Assembly (NCBI GenBank): GCA_002212725.1
Contig: MTCR01000082.1
Coordinates: forward strand, 16,875 to 80,874
Origin: Sphingobacteriales bacterium TSM_CSM
GTDB lineage: Bacteria; Bacteroidota; Bacteroidia; Chitinophagales; UBA2359
DNA length: 64,000 nt
Direction: 5' to 3'
Shown here one piece after another: positions 56,217-64,000 of the stretch. A model generated the notes under the pieces. The model ran no database searches and was not told the DNA's origin. It saw only the letters and a list, made by a program, of their open reading frames with translations. Both the position numbers and the translations under genes were made by a program. Numbering within the stretch: the stretch's first letter is position 1; every line of letters begins with the position of its first letter.

Positions 56217-57620
56217 ATGAAAAAAAGTTTTCTGCCTGCCTTTTTGCTGTTTGTGTTGTTTACACAGCGCATTGCAGTGGCACAACCCGCTTCGATGGAA
56301 TTGCAACAAACCTACAACTGCAACTCAAAAGTAGAATATATCACCTTTAGCCCCGATGGTTCAACCATTGCGGCCGCCGCACACAACGGCAACATTTACC
56401 TCTGGAACACCAACGCCCCCGAAACACAAACCCCAAAAGTACTAAGCGGGCATAATGCCTTGGTAAACCACATTGAGTTCAGCAAAAGCGGCAAATGGCT
56501 GGCAAGCGCCTCAAATGACGGAACGGTAATACTTTGGAATGCCGCCACCTTTACCGAAATTAAACGCTGGCAAACCGCCCAGTCTGCCTCCTTGTTTAAA
56601 GAGGCTTACTTTGTAGTGTTTAGTCCCAATGAGCAAAATGTGTATTTTGGCGGAAAATTTAAAAAAATAAAAAGCGGCACAACCGAAGGAACCGATACAC
56701 AAACCCAAACCCTGTTTGAAGGCAATTTTGATATAACCATTGCCCGTACCTCACCCGACGGCAAATTTCTGGCATTTGCAAACGGCTTTGCTATTTCTTT
56801 TCTTAACCTGCAAACCGGCGAAGTAGCCAAAAATATCAACGAACATATTACCGACTATATTAACGACATAGCATTTTCCAATGACGGTAAACAACTGGTT
56901 GCCTGGTGCGAAAAAGGGGTAATATTGCTGTGGGACTACCCCTACTGCAGCTTTATCAAAACCCTTGATGCCGGCAACAAAGGCTACAGCCATCTTGCTT
57001 TCAACAACAATAATCAATTATTAGCAAGCGGAAATCTGGGGCCGGCTTTCCGGATATGGAATCTTGCCAACGGTAAATTTACCGAAGTAAATAAACACAG
57101 CAGCAAGGTAAATGCCTTTGCCTTTAACCCCGCCAACAACAACTTGCTGGCCACCGCAAGCTACGATAAAACCATAAAACTCTGGAGCCTGAACAATGAA
57201 CCTCCAGCGCCTCCCGCACCAACACCGCCGGCAGAAGAACCCACCCCGCCGGATCCCCAACCGGTGGCAGAAGTAAACAACCGGCAGGTTATTCCAAAAG
57301 GAACTTTTACTGTAGGGTCGCCCAATATTACCATAAATATCTGGGACGACCGCCGCGAAGATGGAGATGTGGTATCGCTCTATTATAACGACCAATGTGT
57401 ACTGGAACAATACACATTAGTAAACCAGGTGCGCACCATTAAACTAACATTGGGGCTTAACCGCATCAACACCTTAACGCTGTTTGCCCATAACCTTGGC
57501 GCGCAACCACCCAACACAGCCGCCATTTCTATTTTTGACGGTAAACATACCCGCCGCATTACCCTTTCCTCCGATTTTGAAGGCTCTGAAGCCATTCATA
57601 TTGTTTATCAGCCCGAATAA
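56217..57620 (+). CDS. Exported WD40-repeat protein with uncharacterised C-terminal domain
   Basis: A 467-residue protein. A signal peptide spans about residues 1-22 (ending AVAQ). WD40 blades occupy about 35-330, for example SNDGTVILWN and SYDKTIKLWS. After a Pro-rich linker (PPAPPAPTPPAEEPTPPDPQ) comes a C-terminal domain of about 115 residues (from NNRQVIPKGTFTV) with predicted beta strands and the motif AHNLGAQPPNTAAISI. I associate this tail with Bacteroidota exported repeat proteins, but its function is unknown. It precedes two kinases. Confidence 0.85.
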   Translation: MKKSFLPAFLLFVLFTQRIAVAQPASMELQQTYNCNSKVEYITFSPDGSTIAAAAHNGNIYLWNTNAPETQTPKVLSGHNALVNHIEFSKSGKWLASASNDGTVILWNAATFTEIKRWQTAQSASLFKEAYFVVFSPNEQNVYFGGKFKKIKSGTTEGTDTQTQTLFEGNFDITIARTSPDGKFLAFANGFAISFLNLQTGEVAKNINEHITDYINDIAFSNDGKQLVAWCEKGVILLWDYPYCSFIKTLDAGNKGYSHLAFNNNNQLLASGNLGPAFRIWNLANGKFTEVNKHSSKVNAFAFNPANNNLLATASYDKTIKLWSLNNEPPAPPAPTPPAEEPTPPDPQPVAEVNNRQVIPKGTFTVGSPNITINIWDDRREDGDVVSLYYNDQCVLEQYTLVNQVRTIKLTLGLNRINTLTLFAHNLGAQPPNTAAISIFDGKHTRRITLSSDFEGSEAIHIVYQPE

Positions 57621-57842
57621 GCCCCGCCCACCCAAACAAGTATGCTTTTTGCGGTAAATTGCCGTAAAATACCGCTTGCCACATGCCTTACTTTTCAGTA
57701 CAAGAAACTACCTTTGCAAAACAGTAAATAACCCCGGTGGCAGCAAAACCCGACATAAACCCCGCTTTGCGCATCGGGTTGCTTGTACATTTTTATAAAC
57801 AGGTTTTATCTGTTGGGCGGGCGAAAAACACGAAACTATTCT

Positions 57843-58979
57843 ATGACATTGGAAGAATTCAGGCAGCGGTATCGTTACGATGTAACAAAAGACAAATTGG
57901 GCGAAGGCGGATTTTCAAAGGTGTACAAAGCCTATGATACGCAAATGAACCGCGATGTGGCGCTGAAATTCTATTATGGCGATATTAGCGAGCGATACGG
58001 GGTAATGGAAGAACTCAAAAAGGTTATGACCTTTAAACACCCCAACTTAGTGCGGTATTACGATGCCGTTATTTTAGACGCCCCCACCATGTTTGACGAA
58101 AACGCCAAAGCCCAAATTGGGGTAATGGAATATGTAAACAGCGGCGATTTAAATGATTTTATGAAAACCTACCCTTCCATGCATGAACTGGGAAAGGTAG
58201 TGGAAGGCATCCTGGAAGGGCTTGATTACCTGCACAGCAAAGAGGTGGTGCATCGCGATATAAAACCCCAAAACATTCTGCTGCACAAAGAAAACGGACA
58301 ATGGATTCCGAAAATAGCAGATTTCGGGCTGGCAAAACGGCTGACCACCTTTGGCGACCAATCGTCAAAACTGCTCGGAACCATGGAATATATGGCGCCC
58401 GAACAGTTTGACTCTAACAAATACGGCATAAACGGGCAAATTGGCACCAACGTTGACATCTGGTCGTTGGGCATTATCCTGTACGAAATGTTTACCGGTG
58501 AACTGCCTTTTGGCGGACGCAACAGCGGAGCCACTCATGAGCAGGTTATGTTCAACATTATGCAAAAAGAACTGGGTCCGGAACTTGAAGCCATAGACGA
58601 ACCCTACCGCAGCGTGGTAAAACAATGCCTGGTAAAAAAAGCCACACACCGCGCCGCCAATGCCCGCCAACTTATTGATATATTGCACGGAAAAGCCCCC
58701 GAACTTCCCAAACAGCCCCCCAAAGTAGATACTTTGCTGGAGCGTGAACTAAATTTACTTGCTAAATGTTTGTTATTTGCCGTAAGTTTGATTTTAACCC
58801 CGCTAACGGGGTTGCTTATTTACTCTTTATGGCTCAATTTTCCGCGAAAAAGAGCAGAGCAGTCCTTAAAAATTGTTAAAAACGCTTTTCTGGTGTGGTT
58901 ATTGTTGCTTATTTTGGCAGTGTGCTATATCTTGTGGAAAAATGGCTGGTTAAAAGAGGTACTAAATACTTATTTTTAA
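57843..58979 (+). CDS. Membrane-anchored Ser/Thr protein kinase
   Basis: A 378-residue Hanks-type kinase. The start at 57843 was preferred to an ATG 60 bases upstream because it begins just before the kinase domain (as in the paralogue). The Gly-rich loop GEGGFSKVY is at residues 20-28, the catalytic Lys is 42, HRD is 137-139, DFG is 160-162 and APE is 185-187, so it should be active. Near the C-terminus two hydrophobic segments (about 312-335 and 350-370) anchor it with the kinase in the cytosol. There is no extracellular sensor. A TACCTTTG box lies at 57709-57716. Confidence 0.92.
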   Translation: MTLEEFRQRYRYDVTKDKLGEGGFSKVYKAYDTQMNRDVALKFYYGDISERYGVMEELKKVMTFKHPNLVRYYDAVILDAPTMFDENAKAQIGVMEYVNSGDLNDFMKTYPSMHELGKVVEGILEGLDYLHSKEVVHRDIKPQNILLHKENGQWIPKIADFGLAKRLTTFGDQSSKLLGTMEYMAPEQFDSNKYGINGQIGTNVDIWSLGIILYEMFTGELPFGGRNSGATHEQVMFNIMQKELGPELEAIDEPYRSVVKQCLVKKATHRAANARQLIDILHGKAPELPKQPPKVDTLLERELNLLAKCLLFAVSLILTPLTGLLIYSLWLNFPRKRAEQSLKIVKNAFLVWLLLLILAVCYILWKNGWLKEVLNTYF

Positions 58980-59060
58980 ACGTAACTTTACCCCCTTTAT
59001 TACCGCTTGTTAGGGGCTATAGCGCAGTTGGCAGGCAAGAATTGCAAGTGAACAAACAGC

Positions 59061-60413
59061 ATGAATTTCAGAGAACGCTATAAATTTGACGCCACCAAAG
59101 ATTTTATAGGCAAAGGTGGCTTTTCTAAAGTGTACAGGGCAGAAGACCTGGTGCGCAACCGCACCGTTGCCCTGAAATTTTATTCGGGCATTGCCTCCGA
59201 TAAATACGATATTATTAATGAAATAAATCGTATGGAGGGCATTGTACACCCCAACCTCATTCGCTACTACGATGCCGACATCATTCACTCGGTGAATGCG
59301 TTGGGCGAAAAAGAGCAAATACAGGTGGGCATTATTGAATATGCAAACGCCGGCGATGTGGGCAGCTTTTTCAAAGAAAAACGCAGCGCCGAGGTAACAA
59401 AAAATATTATTGAAGGCATCTTGCGCGGCTTGCAATACCTGCACGAACACAATATTGTACACCGCGACCTGAAACCCAAAAATATTCTGCTGTCACAAAC
59501 AGGCAATACCATTACCGCCAAAATTGCCGACTTTGGAATAAGCAAAAAAATTGATATGGAAGACATGAGCGCGTCTTCCCAATTGCTTGGCAGCGTAGAA
59601 TACATGGCTCCCGAACAGTTTGCCCCCGCTGTGTATGGAATTGGCGGAAAAATAGATACCAATGCAGACCTGTGGTCACTGGGCATCATTTTGTACGAAC
59701 TGTTTGCCGATAAACTGCCCTTTGGCAGCAGAACCAAAGGCATTACCTATGAGCAAATACTCAACAACATCTTGTTTCAGGAACTCAATATTGACTACGA
59801 ACTGGTTCCTAAACCTTACAGCACCGTTATTAAGGCCTGTTTGGTGAAACATGCTTCAAAAAGGGTACAAACCGCCCAACAACTGCTTGATATACTGGAA
59901 GGCCGCACCACCACCGCTATTATTACCGAACCTACTGCCGAAAAAGGACAAAACGGCGGGGTTAAAACCACTATTTTACCCGATACTACCACACCGCCCG
60001 AAGCACCAACCGCCGACCTGAGCGAAGATGTAGCTAAACTCATCAACGAAAAATCCACCCAGTTATTTGAAGATACTTCGGAAGTAACCCAAAAACTGCC
60101 CGATGAAATTACCCGCAATGACAGGGGGGAACCCGTTAAGGGAAATTCCAACTTTATACGAAACGAAATTAAAGTGGGAAAAGATTTGTTTAAACTCCAC
60201 AACTACGTGGAAAGTTTTAAAATCTTAGACAAATACCGCTTTAACCCCGAATTTGACACCGAAGCCAAATTCTTCCTGGGCTTTATGTACTACAACGGCA
60301 AATGCGGCGGCGCGCACGACCCCGCAAAAGGCCGCAAATTAATGAATGAAGCCAAATCCGAAAACCACCCCCAAGTACTGGAATTAATGGTAAAGTATAT
60401 ATTAACCAGATAA
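59061..60413 (+). CDS. Ser/Thr protein kinase with Sel1-like tail
   Basis: A 450-residue paralogue of the preceding kinase. The Gly-rich loop GKGGFSKVY is at residues 17-25, Lys39, HRD at 134-136, DFG at 157-159, APE at 184-186. It has no membrane segment. After a linker rich in Thr, Pro and acidic residues (about 280-350) the last 80 residues (SFKILDKYRFNPEFD, then FFLGFMYYNGKCGG) look like Sel1/TPR-type helical repeats for protein binding. The two kinases are 81 bases apart, and the subtilase start is 15 bases past this gene's end. Confidence 0.92.
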   Translation: MNFRERYKFDATKDFIGKGGFSKVYRAEDLVRNRTVALKFYSGIASDKYDIINEINRMEGIVHPNLIRYYDADIIHSVNALGEKEQIQVGIIEYANAGDVGSFFKEKRSAEVTKNIIEGILRGLQYLHEHNIVHRDLKPKNILLSQTGNTITAKIADFGISKKIDMEDMSASSQLLGSVEYMAPEQFAPAVYGIGGKIDTNADLWSLGIILYELFADKLPFGSRTKGITYEQILNNILFQELNIDYELVPKPYSTVIKACLVKHASKRVQTAQQLLDILEGRTTTAIITEPTAEKGQNGGVKTTILPDTTTPPEAPTADLSEDVAKLINEKSTQLFEDTSEVTQKLPDEITRNDRGEPVKGNSNFIRNEIKVGKDLFKLHNYVESFKILDKYRFNPEFDTEAKFFLGFMYYNGKCGGAHDPAKGRKLMNEAKSENHPQVLELMVKYILTR

Positions 60414-60427
60414 CCCCCTTGTCTTAC

Positions 60428-62104
60428 ATGCGAAACAGCCTGCTTGTTGTTACCATACTTCTTTTTTGCAGCCGGGTTGCCGTTGCACAAATGCCCTTTA
60501 CCAAATTCTGGATTGGCTTTACCGATAAATTAGCCACTCCCTACACCCTTAGCCAGCCCGAACAATACCTGTCGGCAAAAACTATTGAGCGCCGGGCCGC
60601 CTACGGTATTCCTGTAGAAGAAACCGACCTGCCGGTTGACCCCGCCTATGTGCAAACCGTAAAAGAAACCGGCGCCACTGTACTTTACACCTCGCGCTGG
60701 TTAAACGGCGTAGTAATTACCGTTCCCGACTCGGCCACTTTGCTGGCAGTTCAAGACCTTCCTTTTGTAACCAATTCGCGACCGGTTTCAAAAATAAAAC
60801 CCGGCCGCCCTTCGGTAGTACACAAGTTTAACAATTTACAGGCATCGGGCAAACAAACAGAAGCAGGCGCCACCTTCGACGATGAATATTACGGCGAAGC
60901 TTATAATCAGATTAATATGCTCAACGGCGATTACATGCACTCCCAGGGCTACCGCGGGCAAGGCATGATTATTGGCATTATGGACGCCGGTTTTACCAAC
61001 GCCGACAGCATGGAGGTATTTCAATCGCACTTTGAAAACGGACAAATCCTGGGGCATAAAGATTTTGTTGACGGCGACGATGATGTGTTCAGCTACAGTT
61101 CGCATGGCACCCATGTTTTTTCCATAACCGGCGGCAACCTGCCCGGCACTTATGTAGGCGCCGCCCCCGAAGCCGCTTTCTGGCTCTTCAGAACCGAAGA
61201 TGCACCTACCGAAACCGCCATTGAAGAATATAACTGGGTAGCCGCTGCCGAATTTGCCGACAGCGCCGGCGTTGATGTATTAAATACCTCGCTGGGATAC
61301 AGTATTTTTGATTACCCCGAAATGAACCACTCCTTTGCCGATATGGACGGCAATACCACCGTTATTTCGCGTGGCGCCGACTTGGCCGCCCGAAAAGGCA
61401 TGTTGGTAGTATGCAGCGCCGGCAATCAAGGCAATAAACCCTGGCAATACATTACCGCACCTGCCGATGCCGACAGCGTGCTCACTGTTGGCGCCGTTGA
61501 TTCAATAGGGCAATACGCCTCTTTCAGTTCAAAAGGACCCACCGCCGACGGGCAAATAAAACCCAATGTGGCTGCTCAGGGCGCGCGCACCGCTTATGTA
61601 ACGCCCTGGGGCACGGTTGAAAAAGGCAATGGTACTTCTTATTCATCGCCGGTTATTTGCGGATTGGCAGCATGCCTGTGGCAAGCCAACCGCAATAAAA
61701 ACAACATGGAAATTATTGATGCCATACAGCAAAGCGCAAGCCAAAACCTTGCCCCCGATACTTTGTTGGGCTATGGCCTGCCCAATTTTTATACCGCCAT
61801 GCTTATGGTTTCTAACAGCCCCGTTTTGCAAATTCCGGCAGGCTCACCGGCCAATGTTTTTCCCAACCCCTTTGAAACAGATACCAATATTTACTACTAC
61901 TCCTACGCCAATGAAACCATATCGCTGCAATTGGTAGATTTGGCCGGACGTATCATTGCCATCCATCAGGCAGAAGTAAGGCAAGATGCCCCCTATTGCA
62001 TCCGTTTTTCAGAGTGGGCAAAATGTCCAAAAGGCATTTACCTCCTCCATATCGTGGCCAAAAACCGGCACGAGGTTATTAAGGCTATAAAAACCGGAAA
62101 TTAG
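60428..62104 (+). CDS. Secreted S8 (subtilisin-like) peptidase with T9SS domain
   Basis: A 558-residue exported peptidase. The ATG at 60428 was chosen over a TTG three codons upstream. A signal peptide spans about 1-20. The catalytic residues are Asp186 (GIMDAGF), His226 (SSHGTHV) and Ser404 (GTSYSSP), with the oxyanion Asn333 (SAGNQG). The region 22-140 before the catalytic domain is probably a propeptide. Residues 475-558 look like a T9SS sorting domain (VFPNPFETDTNIYYY, then CPKGIYLLHIV). It is tightly coupled to the upstream kinase (15 bases), so the two are probably co-transcribed. Confidence 0.92.
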   Translation: MRNSLLVVTILLFCSRVAVAQMPFTKFWIGFTDKLATPYTLSQPEQYLSAKTIERRAAYGIPVEETDLPVDPAYVQTVKETGATVLYTSRWLNGVVITVPDSATLLAVQDLPFVTNSRPVSKIKPGRPSVVHKFNNLQASGKQTEAGATFDDEYYGEAYNQINMLNGDYMHSQGYRGQGMIIGIMDAGFTNADSMEVFQSHFENGQILGHKDFVDGDDDVFSYSSHGTHVFSITGGNLPGTYVGAAPEAAFWLFRTEDAPTETAIEEYNWVAAAEFADSAGVDVLNTSLGYSIFDYPEMNHSFADMDGNTTVISRGADLAARKGMLVVCSAGNQGNKPWQYITAPADADSVLTVGAVDSIGQYASFSSKGPTADGQIKPNVAAQGARTAYVTPWGTVEKGNGTSYSSPVICGLAACLWQANRNKNNMEIIDAIQQSASQNLAPDTLLGYGLPNFYTAMLMVSNSPVLQIPAGSPANVFPNPFETDTNIYYYSYANETISLQLVDLAGRIIAIHQAEVRQDAPYCIRFSEWAKCPKGIYLLHIVAKNRHEVIKAIKTGN

Positions 62105-62563
62105 CGTTGTATGGTATAACTAAGGGTAGATTTACTTGCCATGTAGCGCCATCTTCCTGCTTGCCGTTTTGGCAGTTTGTTGTCATATTGGTAGCTGCTT
62201 CAAAAACCCGAAACATATTGCGCCCTTCTAAGGTAATGCCTTAGCTGCTGCGGGCATCTCCATGGCGGGTTTTGCATAGTTTCCCTAAATTTTCCTGCTT
62301 GCACGAGGCTATGCCTCATTAATTTTGAAAAACAGGTTTTAAGCAAGTAAGCAAGGTGCAACCTTGCATTTTGTTTATTTCACAAGGCGCAGCCTGGCGC
62401 AAGCGGGTTGAGTTGGTTAGCTCACGGATTGCATTAAATATATTGAAAAAACTAACTGCGTAGCAAACCAAATTTTTGTCATGTATTTAGGTTTTTAATG
62501 TAAACATGGTTATATTTGCGTTTATTCCGTCTTTTATTCCTTCACCATTAAACCGCCTTGCGT
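62105..62563. other. 459-base gene-free stretch with short palindromes
   Basis: No supported gene. Three small palindromes with 3-base loops occur within about 95 bases: gaggc-tat-gcctc (62305-62317), gcaaggt-gca-accttgc (62351-62367) and aggc-gca-gcct (62385-62395). Near the end TATATTTG (62511-62518) is a probable -7 box for the following lipoprotein gene, without an obvious TTG upstream. Confidence 0.45.
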
Positions 62564-64000
62564 ATGAGAACAAAACCGTATCAAATGCTCATTGCCGGCG
62601 CATTGTTTATGTTTGGCGCAGCCGCCTGTAACAAAACCGATGATGACCTGAACCTTGCCGACCAACTGCTCAACTCATCGGATGCTGCACCTACTGTAAT
62701 TATGCGTGTGGGGGGGACGGCCGCTTTGCCGATGACGACCGCCCTATTGTATTAGGCAACCAACTGCCCAACCCATATACGGTAGAAGTAATGACCACCG
62801 CCTACAACCGCCTCTATGAACCCGATGTTGCCGCGCTGCCCCCTACCCACCTGTACGTGCGTTGCCTGCCCCGAACTATGGAAGAAGCCGCCCTGTTAGA
62901 AAGCCTGCCCCTCGATTGGTTTGATATGCCCTTAGATTATGAAATTGCACAAATGGGAACCTACTACCAAGACCCCGCCGTAAACAACCCACTCTATACC
63001 TGGCTTTATACCGTAATACCCGCCAACTATACCCTGCCCACCGGCATACAACAAGAAACCCTTGCCCGGCTGCTCATAGCGCCGTACCGCAGTTTTCTTA
63101 CCCGCGAAGCTTATAATTTGGTTGGCGCACCTTACAACGACGATTGGAGCGCTGCCTACAGAATAGGCGACTGCACCCCCGAATGCGAAAACTACCCCGA
63201 TTGCCTGCTCGATGCCAACATACCCTGCAACCCGCAAACCCCGCAGCCACCCGGCAGCAACCCCCTACCAACAGAGCCGCCCTGCCACCCGGGTATGCCC
63301 AACTGGCCCGATTGCCTGATGATACCCGTTAATGAAGAAACCATAGCCGGCACCCCCGCCCAGCCGGGCAGTTTATGCCAATGCCCCCTAAACAGCAACC
63401 CGCGCAAACCCGGCGGCAGGGTGCAGGTGCAAGATACCCAAATTGGCAACACCGGCTGTATGGCAGGTGTGCGCCGCGTAAAGGTGCGCATTATGGAAAA
63501 CATGTTTCAATGGCAACACGTTTATACCGATGACCAGGGTTGTTTTAAGTCTGACAACAGTGTAAGCGGCGGCCTGTTTTTTAAAACCCGAATTTGGGTA
63601 ATATTTAAAAACGACCGCGCCGCCGTGCGGGGCTTGCGCAATGCCAACCTCTTAGATTACAGCCACCCTGTAACCGATTTGGTAGGCCAGTTTAGCCATA
63701 CAGACCACCTCAACAACCTGCAAATTATATACGGCAACTCCACCAATAATTCTTCAAAAGCTAAAATGTATTGGGCTGCCGCACATGCCAACAATGCCGT
63801 ACACGAATGGCACGATTACGCCGCCGAAAGCGGCATAGACCCACCGCCCAATGGGTTAAAAATATTGTGTACGCCGTTTATAGGAGGCAGAGGCGCTGCG
63901 CCTATGTTTCATCAAATATTTGGTATTGGGGCAGGTGTGGTTAACTATGCTTCTTTTGGTCTTGCTATTACAAGTTATATAGCCTACCTTTTCGATATTG
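62564..64000 (+). pseudogene. Lipoprotein gene split by a frameshift, incomplete at window end
   Basis: An ATG at 62564 opens a lipoprotein (lipobox GAAAC, Cys22), but that frame stops at 62755. Another frame is open from 62647 to the window end (64000) with no stop and continues as protein: GGDGRFADDDRPIVLGNQLPN after the G-run, then PDCLLDANIPCNP and a region rich in Cys and Pro. A missing G in the G7 run at 62710-62716 would join them into one protein of more than 470 residues. The last part reads ANNAVHEWHDYAAESGI. I do not recognise the family. It may be a sequencing error, a real mutation, or slippage. Confidence 0.7.

Noticed and set aside
60419..60427. TTG as start of the subtilase
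   Set aside because: An ATG nine bases on gives a normal signal peptide.
63780..63840. Possible zinc protease motif (HEWHD) near the window end
   Set aside because: HExxH needs two residues between Glu and the second His; here only one is present.

Overview
The window is a piece of a Bacteroidota chromosome, probably from the Chitinophagia/Saprospiria/Sphingobacteriia side of the phylum. The evidence for this is the alternative complex III (Act) locus fused head-to-tail to an aa3 oxidase locus, several secreted proteins ending in type IX secretion (T9SS) C-terminal sorting domains, promoters of the TTG-N19/20-TAnnTTTG type, Bacteroidota-specific families (GYDIA GHMP kinase, DUF6580) and many short lipoproteins. 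No rRNA, tRNA, CRISPR array, transposase or phage gene was seen.

Layout. 1-7.1 kb: small lipoproteins, an SRPBCC protein, cysQ, mnmA and a secreted glycerophosphodiesterase. 7.3-13.5 kb: an M23 peptidase, a hexapeptide acyltransferase, a MerR regulator, an MBL hydrolase, an NADP-binding reductase and an exported WD40-caspase protein. 13.8-30.8 kb: one long minus-strand respiratory block, read in the order actA-B-C-D-E-F, ctaC, ctaD, ctaB, two subunit III genes, subunit IV, then (after a strong hairpin) sco1, DUF420/ctaM and mazG. 31.5-38.5 kb: a membrane protein, an orphan T9SS sorting domain, the tail-specific protease, ribE, tilS and lgt. 38.7-51.1 kb: DUF6580, a secreted CotH/lamin-tail protein, GYDIA kinase, two tandem M43 metalloproteases and a large S74-terminated repeat protein. 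51.3-64 kb: DUF58 protein, holA, lpd, a lipoprotein, then a cluster of exported WD40 protein, two Ser/Thr kinases and a T9SS subtilase, and finally a lipoprotein gene split by a frameshift that runs off the window.

The respiratory block forms a complete quinol-to-oxygen chain. Act proteins oxidise quinol and pass electrons through c-type haems to CuA of subunit II and on to the haem-copper site of subunit I. CtaB makes haem O, and Sco1 and CtaM serve metal or cofactor assembly. Two features stand out: the monohaem ActE subunit is fused to an OmpA-type peptidoglycan-binding domain, and ActA has an extra N-terminal cytochrome c domain while subunit II has none.

Other points worth attention are a dispersed repeat of about 180 bp present three times (668-862, 32035-32210, 39441-39612), the 26 exact 17-residue repeats in the S74 protein, the WD40/kinase/kinase/subtilase cluster, and the G7-tract frameshift near 62710. 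I did not find a clearly new defence or mobile system.
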